Below, one piece after another: positions 20,797 through 30,928 of a DNA stretch of 36,969 nucleotides (positions are counted from its first letter, which is position 1; each line of letters starts with the position of its first letter). The DNA is from Chara braunii (taxonomy: Eukaryota > Streptophyta > Charophyceae > Charales > Characeae): contig BFEA01000009.1 in assembly GCA_003427395.1 (NCBI GenBank), positions 320,060-357,028 on the forward strand. The letters are read 5' to 3'. A program made the position numbers and the translations under genes. Below the pieces are notes generated by a model. The model saw only the letters and a list, made by a program, of their open reading frames with translations. It had not been told where the DNA came from and did no database searches.

Positions 20797-22310
20797 ACTT
20801 TGAATTCCTATCTTCAGACGTGGTGTCCCTCGCATTGGAGTCTCGTTGTTTTCGTGACGCAGCAGCACAACCTGTCGTTTCTCGCCAGCATGCACCATCT
20901 TTCTTTCGTCAAGCTGTTGGAAGGGAAGTGGGTGCGGAGAGTGTAGCAAAAAAAAAGCTTCCCCGTTGGGAACAATTTGTACAAGGAGGAAGACCGCATG
21001 TACATCCTCTTCAAGGGTGACGATCTGCGCGTCAACACGTCCGTGGTCTACGAGGGAAACCTGCCCACGGGTGCTGCTGTTGCGGTGCGATTGCCTCAGA
21101 GGGTCACCCAGACGGATGTGCCCGAGATTTATTTCACGCCTTGCGACTGGTCGCTGGTGGCGCCTGAACGATAGGGCAGCGTCTACGGGGATATGGAACG
21201 CAATCCGACCCAATTCGTCGGTCTTCTTGATTTTCTTGGCAAGAAGGGAGAGGGTGTCGTGTTCCTTGGGAAACCGCATGCGCGAAGCGTCTGGGAGCTT
21301 CTGAAGGCCGGCCGACACGTTATCGCAATGGAAGGGAACTCCGACCTCTTGCAATTCACGATGCAGGTGGTGAAAAGCGAGGTCAATTCGAGTGGGCACA
21401 ATTGTGAGTTCATGGTCGTGAGGCCAACACGAGATAAGGTGTGGAGCAAGAAGACGGATATGTGGTTCAAGTTGAGCGAGAGGAAGAGGAACAAGATATA
21501 CGATTTCTTGTTCCTTCAAACGTGTCCGAGGAGGGACACTGATGCCGAGTACATCCGTCGGAAGGACCACATGTTGGCACTGCTCGACAACTACCACTTC
21601 GCCTCCCTCATGAACGCGAAAACGTTTATCGAAAGACTGCAGTCGCTGTACTTAGTGGAGTCCGAGGAGCAGTTGAAGTTAGCCAGTTACGCTTCCCTGA
21701 TCTCCACTGACGACGAGGAAGCCATAGGTGTGGAGTTTGTGGCCAACGCGAAGGAGGAGGAGAGCGACACGGAGAGCATCGACCTGCAGTACGACCCGCC
21801 TCCGGCGGACCACGACCGAGGGTCCTCGTTGGCCGGTCCATCACCAAGCGCTGCAACCCTCGTATCACCATTGGCCAAACCGACGCCGGGCACCACACCG
21901 ATGAAGTTGCTGGAGAGACTTAGAGTTCTGGCCGCCCCCCCCCCCGCTTTGCGTCCCGGGTCCGTTGTCCCGCCCGATCATCTGTCTTGGAAGGATAACA
22001 ACATCCACTTCCTGCTTGAACCGCAACGTCATTCACCTTAGCAGGACTGGGGCCATGACATGGTTTGGCATCCGGGAGTCATCCAGTCAGCGATACGAAA
22101 TGGCGACTGGGTCATGGCCGTGGCAATCCCGGGCGCGGGATGGGTGTCATTCCCACGCGAGTCGAAGTCCAACTTCCTGCACCTCACGAGGATTTCGGTC
22201 CTCCAGAAAGTGAAGGTCGAAAATGACACTTTAGCACCCGGCGACCTGTCCCTCATTTCCACTGTCGGTCGACTGTTTGACGAGCTTCAGGACAAGTGCT
22301 GGTTGGAATT
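20797..22310 (+). pseudogene. Methyltransferase-like continuation, cut by TAG codons
   Basis: The reading frame of the gene above continues without an indel, but is broken by TAG at 20944-20946, 21172-21174 and 22039-22041, in addition to the one at 20794. Around 21255-21345 the translation has the shape of methyltransferase motif I in a permuted (beta-class) enzyme: VVFLGKPH, then LLKAGRHVIAMEGNSD. The Gly-rich loop expected in an active enzyme (FxGxG) is GKPH here, and motif IV is DLCEP and not DPPY, so catalytic activity is doubtful. The segment after 22042 (HPGVIQSAIRNGDW and on) also reads as protein. The frame then enters an assembly gap. It may be a decayed half of a once longer protein, or a protein translated through UAG. 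Confidence 0.55.
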
Positions 22311-22630
22311 NNNNNNNNNNNNNNNNNNNNNNNNNNNNNNNNNNNNNNNNNNNNNNNNNNNNNNNNNNNNNNNNNNNNNNNNNNNNNNNNNNNNNNNNNN
22401 NNNNNNNNNNNNNNNNNNNNNNNNNNNNNNNNNNNNNNNNNNNNNNNNNNNNNNNNNNNNNNNNNNNNNNNNNNNNNNNNNNNNNNNNNNNNNNNNNNNN
22501 NNNNNNNNNNNNNNNNNNNNNNNNNNNNNNNNNNNNNNNNNNNNNNNNNNNNNNNNNNNNNNNNNNNNNNNNNNNNNNNNNNNNNNNNNNNNNNNNNNNN
22601 NNNNNNNNNNNNNNNNNNNNNNNNNNNNNN
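22311..22630. other. Assembly gap (320 N)
   Basis: An unbroken run of N inside the methyltransferase-like gene. Its true length is unknown, so frame relations across it cannot be trusted. Confidence 1.
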
Positions 22631-23816
22631 GGGGGTCACCTGGAAGCGGAGGGGATGGGGGTGGCGATGCAGGGGGTGGCAAAGGAATCCCGCCTATGGG
22701 GGAGAGAGGGTCTCACGGCCGCAACACGACACCGGGAGGCAGCGCCAGGGTGGCGGGTTTCGCCGTCGACCGGACTCCGTCGACAGGCACCCGGCCCGAG
22801 CACACGACACACTCCGCCGACCCCCAGACTTCGTCCGTGGGCTCAGCGAGGGACACGTTGGCAGCCTTGGTTGCTCTGGGCATTCGCTCGGCCGGAAAGC
22901 TGAAGTCTGCCGGGATCCGAACTACGTCGGGTGAGGAGCCGCCAGAGCGGTCCGGAATGCGAAGCTGCTCGGGGTCGGGGGATCCAAGCACGGATTGAGA
23001 AATTCGCAGCATTGCGACGCGGGACGGAGACGTCGGAACGGTGTCGCCTGCGCGGGAGCGACGGCCGCAAGGATTGCAGCGGGAGGCTGCAAGTCCAGGG
23101 TCCGGCGACACGGAGACCACGAAGTCCGCCAAGATCCGAACTTCTTCGGGCGGGGTTTGTCGGCCAGGGATTGTCGTGCCGTTGAGAGGGGCAGCGTGCA
23201 CGGGGATGAAAGGGCGGTCCTCGCGATTCGGCACGGGTACCGCGGAAGGGGACGAGTTTCGTGGGAGGGACGTAGGGGAGGAAACGGAGGAACAGAAGGG
23301 AGCGCAAGAAGGGGAGGAAGAAGGGGAAGAAGAGGTGGAAGGGGAGGAAGCGGGAGAAACGGAGCTAATTGATTTGTTTGAAGGAAGGGAGAAGACGAAG
23401 TGGAACACAGTGAGGACGATGCCAGATCTAGAGAGTCGTCTGACGAGTTCGGACAACTGTACGGAGAGCATCACGAGGATGATGTCGACGACGATGCCAC
23501 GGCAAAAGAGATGGAGACACAAGTGGTCAGCAGCCTTTCCGCAGAGCCTGAAGATTATGCGGTCCGGCCACTGACGTCTGTTGTCGACTTGCAACACCGC
23601 TTCGACGAGGCTTCCGTCGCTATCAGCCCGTCTAAAACAAGTCGGCGTATAAGCATCGACGAAGTTATGGACGGTATCCTCGGCGACCACAACGTGTCTG
23701 CCCATCCGTCCGCAACTGCCAACGTCGCATCTTCAGTGGCAGCTGCCCTCGCTTCGTCGCCGCCAAAGTCTCTGGTGCTGCAGGCCACCCTTGCCGCCGA
23801 AGGGGAAGGCGAGTGA
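22631..23816 (+). pseudogene. Acidic C-terminal tail region, frame broken
   Basis: Gly-rich, then strongly Glu/Asp-rich coding character runs in one plus frame to about 23395 and resumes in another from about 23400 to the TGA at 23814-23816. A frame change or a small intron lies near 23395. A TGA at 22996-22998 also interrupts the first frame. Two near-palindrome copies (near 22901 and 23121) lie inside the frame and add similar peptides, KSAGIRT and KSAKIRT. This is probably the disordered C-terminal end of the ParB/methyltransferase-like gene. Low complexity makes it uncertain. Confidence 0.4.
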
Positions 23817-24184
23817 GGTGGAGGACAGCATTTGACGTCCCCAAAAAAATCGAGGTTCGGCGGTCAGGCTCTCGACGTGCTCGCTTTGCCTGCGCCAAAT
23901 TCACCATCGAAGGAGCGGAGAGAGAAACAGACTGGTAAGCCGTGAAGAACGTCTGCGCATCCGGATGTCGCCGGATTGCAGTCACGCTATACACACGACG
24001 ACTGTCCACACTGTCTATGCATACGGGAAGTTCCGGATGTCGGCATGCTACAGCCAGCAGCCCTTCCTACTCCACCTCGTCGGCCTATCTGTGACTCGGC
24101 CGGGTTGCTAGTCGAGGGCGGCGAAAACTTCGTCCAAAACCTTACACTCCATCCAAGGAAGGATCTGCCCCGGCTGAGGAAGTG
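23817..24184. other. Intergenic stretch, nothing recognised
   Basis: Follows the acidic tail. No domain, no repeat shared with other regions and no RNA gene is seen. Confidence 0.5.
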
Positions 24185-24865
24185 GCCAAGGTGCTAAGAA
24201 AGTGGCCAAGTACATGGACTGATAGTTTTCCCTTCTCGGGAATAGTGCCGGTTTTAGTCCGCCGGGATCCGAACTTCCTTTGCCGATGCGTGATGTGGTC
24301 AGTCTCAGTGGGGCTGGTGTGTTCAAAAGTCCGCGGCAGTCCGAACTTTCGGGGATTGCTGGCCATCGGCTTCTGTGAGTTGTGGTGGTTTTCCTTTGCG
24401 AAGTGCGGGGGGTGATAAGCTCGAATGTTGCAGCCATTTTGTTTTTCAGTCGCACAACCGCACCTGGGTGCACATGACCACACGAGATCAAGGTCCTGTG
24501 GTCGGAGAGGTCCTGCTTGACTGTAGGCCAAGGTGCTAAGGAAGTGGCCAAGTACATGGAGTGACAGTTTTCCCTTCTCGGGAATAGTGCCGGTTTTAGT
24601 CCGCCGGGATCCGAACTTCCTTTGTCGATGCATGATGTGGTCCGTCTCAGTAGGGTTGGTGTGTTCAAAAGTCCGCCGTAGTCCGAACTTCGCGGATTGT
24701 TGGCCTCCGGCTTCTATGAGTTGTGGTGGTTTTCCTTTGCGAAGTGCGGGGGTGATAAACTCGGATGTTGCAGTCATTTTGTTTTCCAGTCGCACAACCG
24801 CACCTGGGTGCACATGACCACACGAGATCAGGGTCCTGTGGTCGGAGAGGTCCTGCTTGACTGTT
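24185..24865. repeat. Tandem duplication, 343-bp unit, two copies
   Basis: Both copies start 'ccaaggtgctaag', at 24185 and 24528, and end near 'ggtcctgcttgactgt'. Identity is above 90% by eye. Each copy carries two near-palindromes: a full one (near 24257 and 24598) and a variant with 'cagtcc' or 'tagtcc' in the core (near 24328 and 24667). The second copy runs into the first candidate exon of the protease gene. Confidence 0.92.
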
Positions 24866-24922
24866 GCGTCTGTACGAATGTATGGTTCTCATTTTTCGTT
24901 TTGTCTTTCTTCTGTTGTACAG

Positions 24923-25193
24923 GGGTGGTGTCGTCTCGAACACGGAGGTCCTCCAAATATCCAGAGCACATATTGCAGAAAGTCCCCGGGTTGAGTAAAA
25001 AACACAAGGATATGTTAAAGGCATCAGGGGTTGATGTCGAGATCGGGAAGAAGGAGTACACCGTTGCCATTGAGGAATGTTTTTCCCTTCTTGCCCCAGA
25101 GAAAGGGACATATCCACGATCTGTGAGTAGGGGTCAGGCCATGTATGAGAAGTACTTAGCAACGCGTCATGCACCGGGGGACAATGTCTAGAA
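24923..25193 (+). CDS. Probable upstream exon of the Ulp1-like protease gene
   Basis: After a pyrimidine-rich tract ending 'tgtacag' (24916-24922), a frame of about 90 codons runs to a TAG at 25191-25193. It is mixed in composition and has coding character (KYPEHILQKVPGLSKKHKDM and on), unlike the repeats before it, but I recognise no domain. A second acceptor-like 'gttgtgcag' ends at 25239. I read the two segments as exons separated by a short intron. The donor is not certain: the GT at 25187 or one near 25170 are options, and only some keep the frame. Confidence 0.5.
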
Positions 25194-25239
25194 CTCCGTT
25201 TCTCACTACCCCACGTGTCCTTTGCTCGTTGTTGTGCAG

Positions 25240-25997
25240 TGCGGGCAACAAGTGCAGCACGCGGGAAAAGTTTCGCTGCGACGATTGCGCCTCTGAGCTT
25301 GCGGGTTTTGGATGACATTGTACGAGGCTCGGTGCCATCTAACACTATTCTCTCTATACTGGGCGATGGTCAATTTCGGATTGCAGCAAAAGATCTCCTC
25401 ACCCTCTTGCATGTCAACGGCAGGGTGAATGATGAGGTGGTCAATTTCTATATGGCGTTGTTGGGGTTGACTGCATGTGGGTCACGTGACATCTCTTCAG
25501 GCCTTCAAGTCTTCAGCTTTAATTCGTTTTTCTTCAGTAAACTGCGACTTCAAGGACACGGTGGGGTGCAGAGGTGGGCTAAAAACGTAGATTTGCTTCG
25601 TTACGATATTATCTTCGTTCCTGTCCACAAAGATGATGATCACTGGATCCTCGTTTCCGTCAACATGAGAGATGATGTTCTCGAAATTTTTGATTCTTTT
25701 CCTCGCATTGTAGCTGATTCTAGTTGTTACCTTAGTGTTTTTGGGTTGATTGTGCAGTATTTGGAACGTCAAACATCACATAGGCGGTCAGGTAGGAATT
25801 GGAAGTCCATGGTGGGAAATGTTGTGGTGGATGGAGTTCCGAGACAAGTGGATGGAGCAAGCTGTGGTGTGTTCATGTTGATGTATGCGACGTTGTTGCA
25901 ACATGGAGATCGACCGTTTTTCCGGTTCTCTTGTAAAGATATTCCGCTTCTTAGACGACAATTAGCATCATGTGTCTTAGAACATCGTTGTCTTTGA
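25240..25997 (+). CDS. C48/Ulp1-type cysteine protease
   Basis: The frame is open from before 25240 to the stop at 25997, about 250 residues, the usual size of an Ulp1 catalytic domain. The order is right: NDEVVNFYMALLG near the N terminus, then the catalytic His in DDHWILV (codon 25641), the Asp in FDSF (25692), the Gln in RQVDG (25845) and the Cys in ASCGVF (25863). All four are present, so the protein could be active. The family cleaves SUMO or related modifiers, and C48-like proteases also occur in several plant transposon groups. I start it at the acceptor ending at 25239 because no in-frame ATG precedes NDEVV within the exon. Being downstream of the ParB-like gene on the same strand suggests one element, but that is inference. 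Confidence 0.85.
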
Positions 25998-26904
25998 TGG
26001 ATTTGATTGACTTTGAAAGTTTTTTTTAAGATGTTTCATTCGTTGATCGTTAAATTTCGTAAATCGAGACATTATTCAACTGTCCTTCTGCCAGAGGCAT
26101 TGCTTTCTTTTATCGTTCCGAGTTTGCATTATCTACGNNAAGNTCAATGCATGTCNTGCGTCATGTATGNGNTTTGTAATCTATNNCACGTAATGTTCCA
26201 TGTTNCGAATTCTGTTCAAGTTGNAGTATTNTGTTCNATGTTTCGAATTNTGTTCAACTGGAAGTGTAAACATGATTGTGAAACTGGTTGGTGGATGAAT
26301 GAGAAATCTCATCTTATGTGAAATTGGTCAGTGGATGCCCAAACCTTCTTTGCATGACCATTTGAAATGCGGATATTCATCGTGATGGAACACAATTTAA
26401 TATAATTCAATCTAATTACATTGCTAATTTTGCTTACAAAAGTTCAACAACTATGGATGTCAACAAACTTTCGCATTTGGGGCAACAGGGCGGGCATGCC
26501 CATGTACAAACACTGCAGTCAAAAATGAATTCGTAAGAAAGAGGACAGTGTCACAATATAGTTGCTGTATCTTTCATCACATTTATGAAATTGAAGTTTG
26601 ACAAGTTAGGATCACGGCACAGTTCCGCACAGGGTTCCCTTTGGCGTGCCAATCGTTGTTCGTTTATGAAGTTTGACTAGTATGGATCCCAACACATTTC
26701 CCCACGGGATCACCAAGATGTTTTTGATGTTCAACAAGTAAGGATCCCAACACACTTCCACATTTGGGATTTCATTTATGAAGTTTCACAAGTATGGATC
26801 TCAGCACGCTTCTGCATGTGGTTAACCCCTGTATGGGCATGCCTACGTTGCTTAGGCTGCAGCCAAAAATTAATTCGTTAGAAAGAGGACACAGTATAAT
26901 GTCT
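25998..26904. other. AT-rich noncoding region with diverged motif copies
   Basis: No gene is seen. Ns are scattered at about 26138-26250. Four related words, 'aagt.tggatcccaacac.cttc' in loose form, lie near 26600, 26672, 26725 and 26785. They resemble one orientation of the near-palindrome found further left. A direct repeat with 'ctgcag.caaaaat.aattcgt.agaaagaggaca' occurs near 26503-26552 and near 26861-26891; the second copy abuts the broken retroelement. Confidence 0.55.
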
Positions 26905-26908
26905 TATT

Positions 26909-28258
26909 TTAACGAACAACGTGTTGAAATTCATCGTCTATTGATCCCCATTCTACGCGGCTCAGCCCATCGGCTCGATTCTTTTCAGTAGGTATCTTCT
27001 CCAATACAAAATCATACGTCCATATGTGAGTTATCCACCTACTGACCGTAGCATCTACTTGCTGATGCCTCTTAACAACTCCGATTACCGCTGTGGAATC
27101 CGTTTTTAGAATGAATCTCCTCCCCATAACATAGTGTCTAAACACCCTGAGACAGTGCAGGATCGCCAGGAGTTCCTTCCTGAACTGAATATAGCCTCTC
27201 TCTACCGAATTAAGGGTGCGGCTCTCAAATCTAAGTGGTTTTTCTTTACCATTCTCATCTCGTTGCACGAGCACTCCTCCTAATGATATCGGGTCGCCGT
27301 CGGCTTCGATGATGAAGGGCCTCTCCTTTTCATCGTCGAAGTAGGGTACTTCTAATACGACCCCGCCATCTCTTAGCTTATCTTGAAGTACCCGCGCAAC
27401 CTTCTCTCTTTGGTCAAACTACTCTAAGCTAGCTCCTTGTCGCACCATTTCTCTAAGGGGCTCGACTATCTTGGCAAACCGGGGGATGAAGATCCGCCAG
27501 AAGCTACAGACCCCTAGGAAGCTCCTTACTTCCCCAACCGTTTTTAGAGGCATAGGCCAGTTCAGGAGTTTATCCATTTTCTTTGGATCAGGGCTTCTTC
27601 CTTCCAAAAAGCACCTAAAACCCAAGATCGTTACCTCCCTTTGGAACAGTAGTGATTTTGGCCCGCGGGCTGTTAGGTTGTATTTAGCCAGCCTTTCTAG
27701 TACTTTCGCTATTCCCTGCACATGTTTCCATACGAACTGCCTGACTCGACCATTCACTAAAGTCTCATCCTTTTCCTTTGGTCCTTTAACTAGATTGTCG
27801 TCAATGTATGAAAACGTAACCTCTGGGCATATGACCTCTATGATCTTCAGCATGTCTCGCTGAACGACCGCGACCCTATTCGTCCACCCTTGAGGCACCA
27901 CACACATTTGTATGAGGCCTCTAGGTGTATGCATGGCGGTCATAGGTCGACTAGCAGGATCTATCGGGAACTGGTCATAGCCAGAGTATAAGTCTATTAG
28001 GGAGTATATGCTCCTTCCGGCAAAAGACTCGGCCAACAGATCCGCGTTGGGTAAGCTACCTGCATCGCGAACAATTACCGAATTCAACTTTTGCAAGTTC
28101 TGTATCCAGCGCAGGCCACCACCTGGCTTCCAAAAGCAAAAATAGTGATTGGCGTAAGCTCCATCAGCTGGTTCCGCAACGTTGGAGGCGATCTTCTGGT
28201 TTATGTACTCCATTACCTCTTTTTCTTCCTTTTGGGCATATTTCGTGGGTCTATCATT
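26909..28258 (-). pseudogene. Retroelement reverse transcriptase and RNase H
   Basis: One frame from a TGA at 28259-28261 to the TAA at 26909. The reverse transcriptase part has the active-site motif FSYIDDN (YIDD) and typical blocks such as WKPGGGLRW, SLIDLYSGYDQ and ILGF.CFLEGR. RNase H follows, with LRFESRTLNSVERGY, ILKTDSTA and a terminal ADGLSRVEW. A single TAG at 27419-27421 separates the two domains. The stop follows LE and precedes FDQRE, where related elements commonly have Trp. No integrase follows. The domain order places it in Ty3/gypsy and not copia, where integrase precedes reverse transcriptase. Confidence 0.92.
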
Positions 28259-28299
28259 TCAAGGTGTGTGAGGAACGGTCCAAATCTTGACAATCTTCA

Positions 28300-29763
28300 T
28301 CATGTCAATGTCCAGTCGTCGTTAAAGGAAAAGATACCATTGTACTTCTGACATAATTCATATATGAAATCCCTCTCAGCCGCCAGAAGGAAGTCATCGG
28401 CTCTTACCTTCATTATCTTGAACCTCTCTGGGGTAATTCTCCCTCCTTTTAATGCAGTCTCTCTTAATTTTTTCATTATCTTTATCTCCTTCTCTAATGC
28501 CTCATTGTAATCTTTCTCTATCAAAACTGTCACCGGATTCTTCTTAACGCCCTTGCGCTTATACTTCCTCTTAGATGCGGTGACTATTTTCCTAAAAAAA
28601 AGACCAGTTGCAGAGAAGGTGAGCTGCATCGTGTCAGCTTTGACTGCCCTCACAGCATCCTTCAATCCTTCCATCTCTCTCTTATCGCCCAACTTCTTTT
28701 CTTTATCCAGGAGCTTGAGCATCTTCCCAATATCATTTACTCTAATCGTTGTCTTCTCGTCTATTATTCCACTTTCTTTCAGTTTTGTCCGTACTTCCTC
28801 AATCAGCTTGTCAGATTCTTCATGCTTAAGAGAGTTGACATGTCACTGATGACGAGGATGCTGCCTATCACTTATCACAAAAGTTTGTTATTGACCATTG
28901 TTAGGATGCTGGAGAGAAAGCCAGGCCGCCCCATCATGGTCAAAGAACGCACAAACCTCTATTCTATGTACGAAAGAGGCTCCGAGAATACAGTCATGAT
29001 CCAAGTTGGGGACCACAAAACAGAGGATCTCGGTTCGTAAAGTTCCAATCCAGATGGGCAGATCATCAATGAACCCTTCCAATGGTAAGAATCCGGCTAT
29101 ATTGGAGAGCTGGTGGTTGACTTTCCTATCTATTCCAAGTCCACATGATCTCATTGTGGCAGAGGACATAAGCACCATCTCAGCCCCAGAGTCCACTAGG
29201 GCTCTAACCTTCACGTCATTCACAGAGATATTTAAGTATCCACACGACATGTTACCAAACCTCATCTTGGTACCAGGCGGGGCTCTTTCTACATGCTCAG
29301 GAAATAGTCTTAGGCTATTGATTTCTACCTTCCGCCTTTCAACCATCTTTTTAAGTTCTTCTCTAAACTTAGGTACCAAGGCTACTGCTTCTTTCCAGGA
29401 TAGGGTGATCTCGGTCTCCTCGAGTAATTTATTTACTACTTCATCTATCGGGATCCCTTCCTCGGCTTCGGATCTCAAGACTACCCTTCTCTTCTTCTCG
29501 ACAACTTCCTTTCCTTTCCCTTCCTTCACTAGGTCTTTGGTCTCATCTATGAGTTGGTCTAGCTCTCTTTGAGCCTTCTCTTGCTTTTTCTCTTCGACCT
29601 CTTTTTGGCTGATATGGGATACATTAAGGTTTTGACTTCCGAGATTGTTATCTCGAGCCACTATCTCCGAAGGTAGCATACCATCAAAGGTGATAACATT
29701 AACTCTAGCCTTTTTCTTTTTATCCTTATTGGCCCTAGCTTGTTCTATGATAACTGTTCGCAT
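28300..29763 (-). pseudogene. Retroelement aspartic protease and linker region
   Basis: The same frame as gag. An aspartic protease is seen with the catalytic loop LVDSGAEMVLMS and a later ILGASFVH flap/ILG motif. It is preceded by a long Lys/Glu-rich linker. The frame is cut by TAA at 28888-28890 and a TGA near 28840, then continues as a charged helical segment to a stop at 28300. The reverse transcriptase is in another frame, so a frameshift lies near 28300-28320. The protease would process the polyprotein. With these breaks it cannot be made as one product. Confidence 0.8.
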
Positions 29764-29868
29764 CCCTCCTTTGACTCGGAAATCTATCTTGTTCCAATTG
29801 GCATCACAGACGTTCCCATTGGCATTCTTCTTGACAATCCCTTCTTCGAGTTCCTTCTCTAGAGTAAG

Positions 29869-30903
29869 GCACCGAGTTATAGTATGACCTTCCTCGTCAC
29901 AATAATAACATCGGAAGGGGCCATCTCTCCTTTGTCAATCTCGGCTCTTATTATCTTTCTTCCAATCCCGGTCGCGCTTCTTCTTTTGTCTCTCTTCTCT
30001 CCTTCGCCTAGCGTCATCATCACTACTCTCACTTTCACTTTCACTCTCTTCCTTTTGCTTCTCCTTCTTTCTTTTTTCCTTACCTTCTTCGGCCCCGACC
30101 AGAGTTTGAGTTGCTGGGGCAGAAAGGGTTAACTTTTCGAAGCTACCAAGCTTAACGAGAAGACCAAGGATCTCCTCGGCCTTCAAGTTTCCTCCCGTAA
30201 CTGCTTCACCATTTCCTTCTCTCACACTAGTGATTGCTTTCATCTGTTCCAGAGACCACTTCCGGTTTGACACCGAAGGTAGTTCACGGACCATCTCAAC
30301 CACTTCATCCCACTTCAGAGGATAATGAGCAGCGCGGCTTACCACACTCTTTCTTTCATCCTCTGCAAAATTAGTTTGCAGGACATGACACTTCTAGGCC
30401 TCATCTGGGAATGGTACTCTTCACGCAACCCGCTCAAAATCCTCTAGGAATTGATAAAGGGTTGCATATTTAGAGCGTCGCACCTCCAACAAATTTTGCA
30501 TAATTATTGGAACATCATACTTCGCGTATTCTTTCAGCATCTTTTGTCTAACCTCGACCCATGTTGTCAACCCTTGTGTCGTTTTTGTCACCAACACCCT
30601 CATCTTTGGTTCAACATAGGCCAGTAGAGCCTTCAACTTCTGCTTGTCCGACCAACTGTGGCTCATACCGAAGACATCATAATCCTCCAAGAACTCCCTA
30701 ACCTTGGTTCCATCAAAGCAGAGTATGTTCTCTGGAGGTACCTTGGCTCTCGGAAGATCTAACCGGACATTCATAATGTCCATCCCGGTCTTCATGGCCT
30801 CCATCCTGTTCAACATTTCTTGTAGAACAGCGGTAGTGGTCACTTCTCCGTCTCCTGCGGAGGAACTAGCACGGTTCTGCCGTGCGTCTGGTCCTCTGAC
30901 CAT
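29869..30903 (-). pseudogene. Retroelement gag with CCHC zinc knuckle
   Basis: Begins at an ATG at 30903 and carries a capsid-like helical region (FLEDYDVFGMSHSW, LLAYVEPKM and FLEDFERVA). The frame is maintained into a Lys/Glu/Ser-rich stretch and then a zinc knuckle at 29869-29910 with the exact spacing C-x2-C-x4-H-x4-C. Three in-frame stops interrupt it: TGA at 30421-30423, TAG at 30394-30396 and TGA at 29935-29937. No indel is needed anywhere from gag to the protease. Gag would package the element RNA. The start lies 26 bases after the stop of the last short frame upstream. Confidence 0.85.
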
Positions 30904-30928
30904 CTTGCCTAGCTTACTAGTTAAGCTC

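Noticed and set aside
20674-21597. 307-codon minus-strand open frame
   Set aside because: Antisense to the methyltransferase-like frame. The plus strand has recognisable motif order, while the minus product has none.
18091-22041. A changed genetic code in which UAG is sense
   Set aside because: Other genes in the window mix TAG, TGA and TAA, and family X and the protease end normally. Local mutation or readthrough is simpler.
26905-27418. An integrase domain after RNase H
   Set aside because: Sequence to the left of 26909 has no HHCC or DDE-type motif. The element is cut there.
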